From Sepioteuthis lessoniana (Eukaryota; Mollusca; Cephalopoda; Myopsida; Loliginidae), in the NCBI GenBank assembly GCA_963585895.1, contig OY757939.1, positions 56,967,509 to 57,031,508 on the forward strand: DNA of 64,000 nucleotides, in the 5' to 3' direction. This document shows positions 54,013 through 63,060 of the stretch, one piece after another (positions within the stretch are counted from its first letter, which is position 1; every line of letters begins with the position of its first letter). A model generated the notes under the pieces. That model ran no database searches. It had not been told where the DNA came from and was given only the letters and a program-made list of their open reading frames with translations. The position numbers and the translations under genes were made by a program.

Positions 54013-54290
54013 TATCGGTCTCCAGTTGTTGGGTCGTACTTCGGCCGGACGTTTTTGATCTTGGCACGGTCATTTCCTTCGGCCTCAGGGGGCCGCTTCC
54101 CCAGGCTTTACCCCATTCGGGGGTTGGGTTTATTGCCTGGCGCCTGAGGCACATTAATAAGGGGAATGCCGACGCTGCCGCAGGTATTTTTGGCAATGCT
54201 GGGCGCGTGTGGACTTTGCCCTGCGAACGGACCCACCTTAAAAAGGCCTTCTGCCATATTCGTTCGGTGGTGGGACGGATGATAAATACA
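54013..54290 (+). repeat. GC-rich insert of unknown family inside the SINE F tandem
   Basis: Abruptly GC-rich (TCGGCCTCAGGGGGCCGCTT, GCCTGGCGCCTGAGGCACAT, CTGCGAACGGACCCACC) compared with its AT-rich neighbours. No A/B boxes, no long frame with motifs, no second copy seen here. It separates two SINE F units that otherwise share the ACAAGCACATACAG linker. Confidence 0.45.
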
Positions 54291-54986
54291 CAAGCACATA
54301 CAGTCAAGGGAGTTGCGCCCCACTGGTGGGCTAACGGTTAGCAAGCTAGACTAGCAAACCTACACGAGTGAGTCCGAGTCTCATTATGTTGTATATTGAC
54401 CTACGACCCGGCCGGGCTGTCAAAATAGGAAATGCACCTTTGTAAATTACAGGTGCATCCGGTCGATCAGGATATTTTAACCTTGACCGTGGATGGGTTG
54501 AATGAGTGCAATTTGTGACGCCCACAATAAGGTGGGCGTTGAACTATTATATAACTCGGTGTAGCCAGGAAGTCAGTTAGTTTGGAGACCAGGCCAGTTG
54601 GAAACAAGATGCGGTAGAGAAAGCCAGCACCCAGCAGAGTTGGCCCCCAGGCCCTCGGTTGAGCAGTCCAGGAGAACGGGAAAGAAAGGCGGTTATGGCT
54701 AATAGAGTGGGGGTCAATATGTTGCAGTTCTGTTTCTTACTCCAACTCCCTCTCAAACACAACCCTTTCAAATAAAGTGAGAGGTATATTTTTCTAAAAG
54801 ACTGTGTGCTCGTCGTCTATGATTGTGTCGTCGTTATGATTTTGCATGCATATGTAGATGTATATATATTATGTGTTTGTATAGTTGGTCATGGTTGTGG
54901 TTATACAACAATTAGGCCGCCCATTCATTCGGCCTTGGGCCACATTGAAGCAAAGATCTTTGTAAATGACTATACAGTCAAGTGAG
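54291..54986 (+). repeat. SINE F, split by a solo LTR
   Basis: GGTGGGCTAACGGTTAGCAA, GAGTCCGAGTCTCATTA up to 54386, then after the LTR ATTAGGCCGCCCATTCATTC, GGCCTTGGGCCACATTGAAG and GATCTTTGTAAATGACTA. Removing the LTR and one ATTA restores the SINE F order. Confidence 0.85.
54387..54910 (+). mobile_element. Solo LTR (LTR family 1), 524 bp, with 4-bp target duplication
   Basis: Perfect 9-bp inverted termini TGTTGTATA / TATACAACA, exact ATTA duplication (54383-54386 and 54911-54914). U3 with TATATAA at 54548-54554; R-U5 GGAAGTCAGTTAGTTTGGAG, GTTGAGCAGTCCAGGAGAAC; poly(A) signal AATAAA at 54771-54776. The start TGTTGTATATTGACC and R-U5 match the LTR at 2212-2790, but the U3 lacks the module present there. 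The 64-codon minus frame inside is incidental. Confidence 0.92.
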
Positions 54987-55083
54987 TATCTCTGGTGGTG
55001 TAATGGTTAGCAATCTCGACAAACAAGTGTGAGTTCGAGTCTCATTTGTTAGACCATTCATACGGCCTTGAGCCACATCTAAA
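54987..55083 (+). repeat. SINE F, 5' part (interrupted by family E)
   Basis: TATCTCTGGTGGTGTAATGG, GAGTTCGAGTCTCATTTG, GCCTTGAGCCACATCTAAAC. It continues after 55667 as AAAAAAGCTTTGTAAATTTC, so the family E element at 55096-55667 sits inside it. Confidence 0.82.
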
Positions 55084-55095
55084 CAAAAAAGCTTT

Positions 55096-55667
55096 TTGCC
55101 CAGTCGGCTGGTGCTGTAGAATACACTGACTGCACCTCTGCAGAGGGGTAAGACCCCCCTAACGAGTGTCCTGGATATGACACTAAACAATCTGATGGTG
55201 AGGTTCCAGCAGTGCTGGAGCTTTGGGGAATGCGGAGTACCCCTTCATTGCCATCGCTCCCAGGTCCACTCTGGCCCGGAGTGGTAGCACCTGATAGGGC
55301 CCTATCTATGGGTTAAATAGAACTAACAGCATACTTATGCTAAACTGAATTGTTTGAGTAAACAGAATAGCTTGACATAGAAATGTTTTTGACAATTAAA
55401 CCGTACTTACATTTAAACTGTGTGCTTATGCTTAACTGAATTATTTGAAATAGAACTGTTTTTCGACATTAAAACTGTATTTAGACTTAACTGAATTGTT
55501 ACATATAACTGCTTGAATAGTTTGAGATGGAAATATTTTTGACAATTAAACTGTGTACTTATGCTAAAGTGAATTGTTTTTTATAGAACAGATTATTAAC
55601 GTAAAAATAGATTTGGCGTTAAATAACCTACAAAGGTTGATATGCCATAAAACCCAACCAACCAAAC
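55096..55667 (+). mobile_element. Family E retroposon, complete, with 12-bp target duplication
   Basis: Bounded by CAAAAAAGCTTT at 55084-55095 and 55668-55679 inside a SINE F copy. Order: TGCCCAGTCGGCTGGTGCTG; CTGCACCTCTGCAGAGGGGT; GTGTCCTGGATATGACACTA; TCTGATGGTGAGGTTCCAGC; ATGCGGAGTACCCCTTCATT; TCCACTCTGGCCCGGAGTGG; GATAGGGCCCTATCTATGGG; then about 290 bp of AT-rich subrepeats (GAATTGTTTGAAATAGAACT); and the hairpin tail GGCGTTAAATAACC...GGTTGATATGCCAT at 55615-55650 with an ACCCAACCAACCAAACC simple tail. No ORF and no clear tRNA boxes. The target duplication shows it retroposed as a unit. Confidence 0.9.
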
Positions 55668-55679
55668 CAAAAAAGCTTT

Positions 55680-55982
55680 GTAAATTTCTAGAAGAAATAT
55701 AACGTGAGTAAAGAAAAAAGAAACTTGAATGCAAAATTTAAAGATTGTTTTTTTCTTTCATAAAAATTTGATCACACTATTTTTCACTCTAGTAAACACT
55801 TATAAAGCACCATAAAAACAATATAAGAAAACTAATTTGAAAACAAATAATAAAACAGAATTATTGATTTTTCAATCAAATTCTTTAATAAACTGTTTCA
55901 ATAAACAAAATAGGCAATCCAACTGTTAGAACAGCGCGCCAACCTTTGTCAAATCGTAGAGTGTTCAATCCACTATATAATT
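55680..55982. other. No recognised feature
   Basis: After the SINE F remnant (to about 55695) the sequence is AT-rich without family words or motifs. Confidence 0.5.
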
Positions 55983-56108
55983 TGTTGCGCAATGGTTATT
56001 GTCATTGGAAATAGACATGGTGACCCGAGTTCAAATTCCGGACAAGGCTGTCTGCATTTCACAATGTACTAATACCCTTGGCAAAGGCATGAATCTAATT
56101 ATTCTGCT
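55983..56108 (+). repeat. SINE B, 5' half
   Basis: GCGCAATGGTTATTGTCATT, CCGAGTTCAAATTCCGG, TGTCTGCATTTCACAATGTA, CCTTGGCAAAGGCATGAATC. It is cut at CTAATTATTCTGC. Confidence 0.7.
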
Positions 56109-56283
56109 TCTGGCGAAAAAGGGAAAAGTGCCAAAGTCCAGATGACGACGAGCATTTCGCAGATGAGCTGTGGCAGAGCCATCTCATTGGGCGAGATCTG
56201 TTAAGCTTCATAGATTAAACGCTTTCACAGTCTCATCTAATAATATCCTGGGAATTGATAAATGTACACACGTACATACAGAG

Positions 56284-56572
56284 TAGAGGCACTCGTAGTG
56301 TAATGTTTATCGTCGTAGGAAATACACACGTTGACCCGAGTTTAAATCCTGGTTGCTTGCATTTCACGTAGCGCTAATACTCCAGAGAAAGGTGTGAATC
56401 TAATTATTCTCCGTCCAGCCATGGGTTAATAGTAGGTCAGAGTGGTCTCTTTAACTTTGGTATGGTAACCGGTTTAGGAGGAAGAAAACTCTTAATTCAA
56501 ACCTGTTAAATTCCGCTTAAAAATTGACCTTGTGTCGCATCCTATCCACGGTGGAAAGGGTGGGTAGATACC
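56284..56572 (+). repeat. SINE B, near-complete
   Basis: AGGCACTCGTAGTGTAATGT, CCGAGTTTAAATCCTGG, GCATTTCACGTAGCGCTAAT, CCAGCCATGGGTTAATAGTA, TTCAAACCTGTTAAATTCC, TGACCTTGTGTCGCATCC. Confidence 0.8.
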
Positions 56573-56819
56573 TATATTATTAGCGGGAAAATCAAGCACG
56601 AGCTTCTTAATGATATATTGATGAGTTTGGCTTCAAAGCGCTCCCTCCCCGGCAGCTCTTACATTCTCCCCTATTTTCGTTCCTCCGCCATAGAGTCACT
56701 TTTAGCTCTTCTTCGTCCATTCTAATTCATTATTTATTTTAGGTTATATACGGCTCTAACGGTCAGTATTTGAGTACTTTTTTGATTCTAGAAAAACGTT
56801 TTTACAACGATTTATTCAA

Positions 56820-57077
56820 TATATATATATATATATAACTAATAAGTAAGCAAGCCGACAGTAGTCAAGAACAACCAGAAGGCTTCCTTTTTAATAGCTA
56901 ATACACTGAGGAGGAAAGGAGGGCGATCCACTTACCCTTGATCCGTACCTTGTAATGCTGTGTTAAGCAAGGAATCATCAAGTACCATTTTTTAGTCTTC
57001 GGCATGACTCAACCAGGAATTAAACCAATGTCTCCTGGACCATCAGCGAACACTATACCATTGTGCCAGTGGGCTGG

Positions 57078-57111
<34 letters not shown>

Positions 57112-57115
57112 GCTA
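56820..57115 (-). repeat. SINE C flanked by TA runs
   Basis: TA run at 56820-56836, SINE C minus strand 56838-57080 (GAAGGCTTCCTTTTTAATAG, TTGATCCGTACCTTGTAATG, ATTAAACCAATGTCTCCTGG, ACCATTGTGCCAGTGGGCTG), second TA run 57082-57108. Confidence 0.8.
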
Positions 57116-57374
57116 TTGACAGCTTAACGACCGATGGAAATCTGATCTCTCAGATAAAGTAAGATGAGGGGCAAGGATAAATTCCTTTGCTGATATCTGA
57201 CATGCCCACAAGGAGAGAATTCCAATGGAGACCAAGAGAGTTTTAATATTACACTCAAACATGTACTCGGGCGCCAGAGAGCCATCGCCCCGAAAATTGA
57301 CCTTATGTCACATCTAGACCCTGAGAGACCGGCTTGATTTATACTGTGGCAAAAATAAGCGGTCATTGTGGTGA

Positions 57375-57530
57375 CACAGTAATTGCAATGAAGAGAAACT
57401 TTAGACTTCCCAGAGGCTCAGAAATTAAGCCTCAACACCAGACGTAGTTTTGCGTCATACCTAGGACGCCACTTTTTAGGGTGGGAGGTGATTTTACCTC
57501 ATTGCAGTGGATAGTCAGTGCATTCTAAGC
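57375..57530 (-). repeat. Family E, old 5' fragment
   Basis: TTGCAATGAAGAGAAACTTT, CGTCATACCTAGGACGCCAC, GATTTTACCTCATTGCAG and CAGTGCATTCTAAG keep the family order on the minus strand but are highly diverged. Confidence 0.4.
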
Positions 57531-58005
57531 GCTATCTTTTAAGAAGAAATTCCTGATTAGTTTGCTTGTAGCTGTTGGTTAACCTTTCAACCATCCAACC
57601 AATAATTTCTTTTCTCTTTTTCTATCGCTGTCGCGTCGGCACTGTGCATATAGCTACATCGATACCAACCCGATCGAGACATTGATGGTGTGGATTAAGA
57701 TTTTCAAGAGCTGAAAGTCTCGCGTGAGAAAGCGATACTTTATAAAGGCCGAAGCTGCACGGGATGTTTGCGTATGGCCAACGTTCTGCAGTAGCGTTTA
57801 TGATAGGCTTAGAAAGTTTCAAACACGCAAGGTTTCTGGTTTTGCCAAAATCTACACATATGTGCCCACCTAGTTCAACGGAGTAGAAGTAAAGAAATGT
57901 TTCTCTTGGAAAAAGGTGATAATAAAGAAATAATTTTAGAAGCTTTTGCACAAACGTTGGATATCAAATACAAGAAAGAGATTAGATCACTTTAAACCAG
58001 ACAGC
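57531..58005. other. No recognised feature
   Basis: Ordinary base composition. Minus-strand frames of 109 codons (57622-57951) have no motif known to me and no supporting splice or start context. Confidence 0.4.
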
Positions 58006-58007
58006 AT

Positions 58008-58011
<4 letters not shown>

Positions 58012-58064
<53 letters not shown>

Positions 58065-58140
58065 CTATTTAATAATCTATCTATTTCAGACAGTATGTTT
58101 ACCTCTCTTTGCGGTTTCCTATCTATCTATCTATCTATCG
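58012..58140 (+). repeat. (CT)n and (CTAT)n microsatellites
   Basis: CT run 58012-58046, CTAT runs 58044-58070 and 58120-58139. Confidence 0.95.
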
Positions 58141-58385
58141 CAAATCCCAGTGGCGTAATATTTAACGTACCGGACAGGGTCTTCGAGGGAAGCTGGTTCG
58201 AACTCCAGACATGCTATTACATTTATTTTCAGACAAATACCCATAAGAATGGTATGAGCCTCCTCATTCTCCTAGCCAGGGGTTATATCACTGCTGTTCT
58301 TCTACAAGAATGGCTTTGGCATTAAATAACCAACGAAAGTTGATATGTCATTAAACAAAGAAACCAAACTGAAATCAAACGAATA
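58140..58385 (+). repeat. SINE A
   Basis: CCCAGTGGCGTAATATTTAA, GGTTCGAACTCC (B-box), ACAAATACCCATAAGAATGG, CTCCTAGCCAGGGGTTATAT and a hairpin tail GGCATTAAATAACCAACGAA + AGTTGATATGTCAT at 58317-58351. Confidence 0.8.
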
Positions 58386-58386
58386 C

Positions 58387-58525
58387 TGTTTGGAAAGGCA
58401 TGAATCCTCTTATCCCCTAGCAATGGGTTAAACAGTATAACGGCAGTTCTTCTTCAAAGATGGCTTTGACATTGAAATAACCCAGGAAGGTTGATATGCC
58501 ATTAAACAAAGTTACCAAAACTGAA
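58387..58525 (+). repeat. SINE A, 3' half
   Basis: TGTTTGGAAAGGCATGAATC, CTTATCCCCTAGCAATGGGT, then TGACATTGAAATAACCCAGG and AAGGTTGATATGCCATTAAA. It follows the previous SINE A head to tail. Confidence 0.72.
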
Positions 58526-58774
58526 ACATTATCTATCTATCTATCTATTGATCTATCAACCTGAATCTATTCATATCTATCTGAAGCATGTAGCATAGAC
58601 AACCATGGGATGCAGCATGGTGAAGCAAGGGGAATGAGTAAAAAAGCAGGTCAACCGTGTGCTTCACTTGATGCTGGGCAAAGAAACTTCATAGGACAAA
58701 TAGTTCAGTCAGGAAACTACTGATTCTTATCTATAAGGGTGACGTTTAATCAAATGTTCAAATCACATCGTCCT

Positions 58775-58950
58775 TTAAGGTTGTGTAATGGTTAGCAAGC
58801 AAGTTGTGTAATGGTTAGCAAGCTCGGCTAGCAAACCTACACGAGTGAGTTCGAGTCTCATTGGGTGCCCCTTTCATATGGCCTTGTGCCACATCTAAGC
58901 AAAAAGCTTAGTAAATTTCCACATCGTCCTTCAAGCCAGTCAACAAGGGG
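58775..58950 (+). repeat. SINE F, with a duplicated head
   Basis: GTTGTGTAATGGTTAGCAAG occurs twice in 58782-58822, then GAGTTCGAGTCTCATTGGGT, TATGGCCTTGTGCCACATCT and AGCAAAAAGCTTAGTAAATT. Confidence 0.8.
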
Positions 58951-58956
58951 TACGTT

Positions 58957-59506
58957 TGTACCATAGACAGATACGGATATGCGAAACGGACATAGAATGT
59001 TCATAACATATATACATAGAACATAGGCATCCCGAAACACGAAAAACACTTACGACTTCTTAGTTCAGGCACGAAACTTTTTATTACCTTTGAGTTTAAA
59101 GGATTTTCGACTTAAGGAGAGAGAGGCACAATCTTTCTATTCTGTCTTTTCCATCTGCCCTCCCCAACCAACACGTGTGGCACCCGACACAAGGCCATTG
59201 GCCTGGCTTCGGCGAGCAAGCGAAAGTCAACCCTTCCCGTTCGGAGTCTAGTTCTTAACTGACTGACTTTTTTCAAATCCCCCCAAACCCTCTGTGCACG
59301 TTTCCAGTGCATGACGTCATTCACATCCCCTGGTCCTGGGATTCTTATTTTGACATCTGTGAACGACACATCCTTCCTATGCGTTCGTTAACACCTGCGC
59401 TCAAGTTTTCACGTAACTAACCCATGTGCTGAGCCGAAAGGTTCTCAGCCTAACTAAACCCAAAGGCAAGATATATATAACGAAATCCCTCGGCCATTAT
59501 ATTACA
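58957..59506 (-). mobile_element. Solo LTR (LTR family 2, CRE-bearing), 550 bp, with 4-bp target duplication
   Basis: Left end TGTACCATAGAC, right end ATATTACA (TG...CA), exact CGTT duplication at 58953-58956 and 59507-59510. TGACGTCA at 59312-59319; poly(A) signal (plus TTTATT) at 59080-59085. High similarity to 29253-29791 over the R region (minus: GGTAATAAAAAGTTTCGTGC, CTGAACTAAGAAGTCGTAAG). Minus frames of 63-85 codons inside are not genes. Confidence 0.9.
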
Positions 59507-59631
59507 CGTTTGCTTGAAGTAGGAACTCTGGCCCTAGTGTTTGAAAAAAAAGCTATATTGCCCAAATCAAACATACCTAAGAGCAAGAACACTTTCAACA
59601 TCGCAGCTTCTCACATTAAATATAACAGCCT

Positions 59632-59750
59632 AATCGGCTAGGACAGCAGTATGCACAAACTGCATTTCAGTAGAGGGGTAAGATACCCCGAACAAGTGTC
59701 CTGTATATGACACTAAAAAATCTGACGGTGAGGCTTCAGTAATGCTGGAT
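59632..59750 (+). repeat. Family E, 5' fragment
   Basis: CTAATCGGCTAGGACAGCAG, TTTCAGTAGAGGGGTAAGAT, GTGTCCTGTATATGACACTA and CTGACGGTGAGGCTTCAGTA, cut at ATGCTGG. Confidence 0.75.
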
Positions 59751-59754
59751 TGGT

Positions 59755-60180
59755 TGGTTGGTTGATAGGGTTTTATGGCATATCAACCTTTGTAGGTTAT
59801 TTAACGCCAAATCCATTTTTATTTATTTTTGTCAAAACAGTTCTATATATATAACAATTCAGTTTAGTGTAAGTACAATTTTATTGTATAAAGCAGTTCC
59901 ATTTCAAGCAATTCAGTTTACCATAAGCATGCAGTTTAAATGTAAGTATGGTTTAACTGGCAAAAACTTTTCTATTTCAAGCTATTCGATTTCGTCAAAC
60001 AATTCTGTTTGGCATGAATATGCAGGCAGTATAAATCATTGTATTTACTTTTCCTCATTTGTTTGCACACAGTTAAATAGATACGTATGATATGTAAAAG
60101 ATTAACAATTCAAAAAAGTGATTGAGCTTATATGTTTGCCGACAATTAAGTGGTTTCAAGTATTGTAGTTTTCTTCACGA
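59755..60180 (-). repeat. Family E, 3' half
   Basis: Hairpin tail at 59776-59812 (TATGGCATATCAACCTTTGT, AGGTTATTTAACGCCA) with AT-rich subrepeats after it. The GC-rich 5' half is absent; the element lies tail-to-tail with the fragment at 59632-59750. Confidence 0.75.
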
Positions 60181-60181
60181 T

Positions 60182-61758
60182 TAAAGCTGAGAACTACGCG
60201 GTCTGTGTCGCTATCCATACTTTCTATACTATACGTCCTTTGTAGGGGTTTTGTTGGTTGCTGAGCATTGGATTGTTTGGTTCTTATAGGCCACTGTGTT
60301 GTTGTGGGGGCTGTCCTCGTGGTGTAATGTTTAAAGCGGTGGACTGCGGAATCGTAGTACGCGAGTTCGTACTACAGTTGCGCTATTACGTTCACTTTCG
60401 GGCAAATACCCTTGGGAAAGGTATGAACCCCCTTATCCTCCCAGCTATGGGTTAGATAGTACCACTACTGTTCTTCTAGGAGAATGGCTTTGGCATTGAA
60501 TAACCTAAAAAGAGTTGATATGCCATTAAACAAAGAAATAAACCTTTGTTGTTGTGGGTATTTTGAGTGTGCTTCCTGGTATTTCCTTATTCACTTCGGT
60601 GTTCATCTGTATTTTCGCAGTTTGGCTAATGGGGAGTTATGATTTTTGTTTCAGTTGTTCAGGTCTTTTGGGAGACAAGTTTTTTTTAGTCTATCTTTAA
60701 TGCTTTTTGGTGGACGGATTGGTGATTTATGTAACGGCTGTTTTGATGGAGATTTTGCACTTTTAGGATTAGTTTGTGTTGGAGTGATATATCCTACTTG
60801 TGTTTTTCTTTGGACTACAACATTGGATCTCTCTCCATTCGCAACTTGTTGCTGAACTGGTGCTTGGTAAAATTCAACCGAGTTTAGTTTTCTTCGGGTG
60901 CTCCTGAAACTTTGGCCAATCATTGGCTTTCAACTTGATCAATTTCTCTACGAGTATTCTATATTTGTAGTCGTCATTGGTTCTATCGTAACTGCTTTCT
61001 CCCATATAGCTCCCTACACTTCTAGCTTCCAGAAAGGAAACATTCCTCTTGTGTTTAACCTCAATTATTTCTTTTTCTTTTTGGTAAACGGTACAAGTTC
61101 TTACGTAAGCCGGATGATCTTGTTCGCAGTTTGCACATCGAATTTCTTTCAAACAATCTTCTTCTGCATGGTCCGGGTCCTTTTCACCGCATTTGGCACA
61201 TGTCTGTCGTCCTCTACAGGCTTCCCTGTGGTGTCCAAATTTTTGACATTTGAAGCAACTCAGGGGAGCTGAGACGTACTGCTCAACTCTCGCAAGACAA
61301 TAGCCGATCTTCTCTTCTTTTGGAGTTTGGGGTTTATTAAATGTTAGGATGTAAGTGTTGGTCTGTATTCGTTGTTCACCTTTTCTGATAGAGATTCTCT
61401 TTATATTTGTAACTCCCTGTTTTCCCAGGGCTGATGCTATCTTGTCTTCTATAGCCAATGCTAACTCTCTACTCCTGATAACTCCCTTGGAAGTGTTGAG
61501 TTTCTCCTGCGGGTACACTCTGCATTTGATCGTATGAAACGTTTTTATTTTTAATATGTTTTCTGCCTGTCTCCGGCTGTCTACCTCGACAAGCAAGTTA
61601 TCATTCCTTGTTTTCTTAACATTTTTCGGACTAGCTCTTGTAGATATTACTTTTTCTATTAGGAAAGGCGAGAATTTGGCTAGGCAGACCTCCTCAAAAG
61701 ATTCAATAATTATGAATCTGGGGAAGTTTGCTGCCTCATTCTCTGAGTCCTGATTCTA
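60182..61758 (-). pseudogene. Jockey-like LINE ORF1 (gag-like zinc-knuckle protein), broken and interrupted by a SINE
   Basis: On the minus strand the main frame runs from about 61752 (DSENEAANFPRFIIIESFEE) to 60874. It shows an RRM-like region (SPFLIEKVISTRASPKNVK, LLVEVDSRRQAENILKIK) and three CCHC knuckles at 61257-61093: C-x2-C-x4-H-x4-C (CFKCQKFGHHREAC), C-x2-C-x6-H-x4-C, and C-x2-C-x3-H-x6-C. This layout is typical of ORF1p of Jockey/I-type LINEs, an RNA-binding nucleoprotein. A TAG at 61756-61758 separates it from an in-frame upstream stretch to 61956. At about 60874-60923 the frame shifts and homologous-looking sequence continues to 60651 (EFYQAPVQQQVANGERSN). Farther on, a SINE A (60309-60546) splits another open segment. 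ORF2 is not seen. Confidence 0.78.
60309..60546 (+). mobile_element. SINE A, complete, with 12-bp target duplication
   Basis: Bounded by TGTTGTTGTGGG at 60297-60308 and 60547-60558. Head GGCTGTCCTCGTGGTGTAAT with weak B-box, body TTACGTTCACTTTCGGGCAA, CCTTGGGAAAGGTATGAACC, CTATGGGTTAGATAGTACC, and a hairpin tail GGCATTGAATAACC...GTTGATATGCCAT at 60488-60525. Reference copy for SINE A. It lies within the remnant of the LINE ORF1 region. Confidence 0.92.
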
Positions 61759-61956
61759 AAAGGTTTCGTTTAGATTTTTTGTTTGAAGACACCGTATATG
61801 CTGTATATTTTTCTCTGGCCCTGCGCTCCACCAAACACCATGGAGTCCAACTTGTGTTGGGAATGAACCAAGGGGGTAACCCATTCGCCTTGGTTGAGGC
61901 GGGGGATACGCGACCAGTATACTCGAGTTGAGGGTAGGCTTCCGAGTCGTAGCCAA
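61756..61956 (-). pseudogene. Upstream in-frame part of the Jockey-like ORF1 region
   Basis: An open stretch of 66 codons, in frame with the zinc-knuckle ORF but separated by TAG. It has no ATG: the first codon is TTG right after a TAA. It may be a decayed N-terminus, or 5' UTR read by chance. Pro-rich (LVAYPPPQPRRMGYPLG), no motif. Confidence 0.35.
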
Positions 61957-62199
61957 TTACAAGTCCTCAGTATTGGTCAAATTCCTATCCTCAAAACAAT
62001 TGACCCTCAGTCACCGCCTTCTAGCAACTAACAGATAAGGGTTGGGAACTTTCTGCAAGTGCAGATTTAAAAGTACGGTCGGGATAAAATATATAGGTGC
62101 TAGGGCTTGACATGACCAGCCGATTGATCGGATCCGGCCCAATCCGACCGCCCATCAGACCAAGTGAGGGCCAAAGTGGTGTGTTGCAAGCCATTGACC

Positions 62200-62350
62200 A
62201 CTCTGTAGGCCGGATCAATGATTGCTCAACCACCAGGGATCCATCCTAGCGCCTTACGGCTGGCCACCCACGGTCAACAGGTGGCCTCATTGGTGGGGGG
62301 TCTTACCCCTCTGCAGAGGTGCAGTCGGCGTATTCTACAGCCCCAGCCGA
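62200..62350 (-). repeat. Family E, 5' fragment
   Basis: GGTCTTACCCCTCTGCAGAG, GTGCAGTCGGCGTATTCTAC, AGCCCCAGCCGACAGGGCGG on the plus strand, i.e. minus orientation. The part before 62275 is not typical. Confidence 0.7.
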
Positions 62351-62800
62351 CAGGGCGGAGTAATACTGGAGCTTTGGGGAATGCGGAGTACCCCTTCACT
62401 ACCATCGCTCCCAGGTTTACACCAGCCCGGAGTCGTTGCACCTGATAGAGTCCTATCTATGGGTCAAATAGAACTGTTTGACATTTAAACTGAGTGCAAG
62501 TAAATGAATAATGCTATATTAAACTGTTAGAAATAGAAATGTTCGATCATTCAACTGTGTGTAAACAGATGACTAATTTTTAATTGAATTGTTAGTAATA
62601 CACAGGAAATATTTGGAACCATTTAACTGTGTGCAAACAAATGGATAATGTTGAATAGAATTATTTGTGATTAATAGCAATTCTTATAACCAGTTCACGA
62701 TGTGCAAACCAATAATTAATATTGGATATAATTATCAGTTAGATAGCAATAATTGAGACTATTTAACAGTGTAGAAACAATAGCAATACAAGTTTGCAAC
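62351..62800 (+). repeat. Family E, 3' two-thirds
   Basis: TACTGGAGCTTTGGGGAATG, CGGAGTACCCCTTCACTACC, GCACCTGATAGAGTCCTATC, TATGGGTCAAATAGAACTGT, then AT-rich subrepeats with GTGTGCAAACAAATG. Together with 62200-62350 it forms a head-to-head inverted pair of family E pieces. Confidence 0.75.
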
Positions 62801-62897
62801 TAAATTAGTTCTAATTCCATTCAAAAAAGAAATTACCTGGAAAATTAATCGTTTACGTATTATATGTATATTCATTTAAATGTACAAACAAATACAC

Positions 62898-63060
62898 TTA
62901 TGTGGGGCATTCAATAAGTTTCCAGACTTTTTTTTTGTTAGGGTATTTAAAATTGTCTTTGACTCTTGAAAATTCAGTATCTTATTGCTATATATCTTAT
63001 GAGATGACTGACCAATTTTTATGATTTCAAGCTTAAATGAACAGCTACAGAATGTCAAGC
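62898..63060 (+). mobile_element. mariner 5' end, truncated
   Basis: TATGTGGGGCATTCAATAAG, TTTCCAGACTTTTTTTTTG and TTGCTATATATCTTATGAGA, CTGACCAATTTTTATGATTT match the transposase-proximal end of the element at 19089-19643 (minus strand from 19643). The copy breaks off near 63055 at CAGCTACAGAATG where a SINE A variant begins. It supports TA as the target. Confidence 0.75.

Noticed and set aside
55096..55667. Family E as a tRNA- or 5S-derived SINE.
   Set aside because: I could not identify a convincing A/B or A/C box arrangement at its 5' end, so its promoter origin is left open.
57622..57951. 109-codon minus-strand frame as a possible host gene.
   Set aside because: No recognisable domain, no splice sites that I trust, and length within the range expected by chance in 64 kb.
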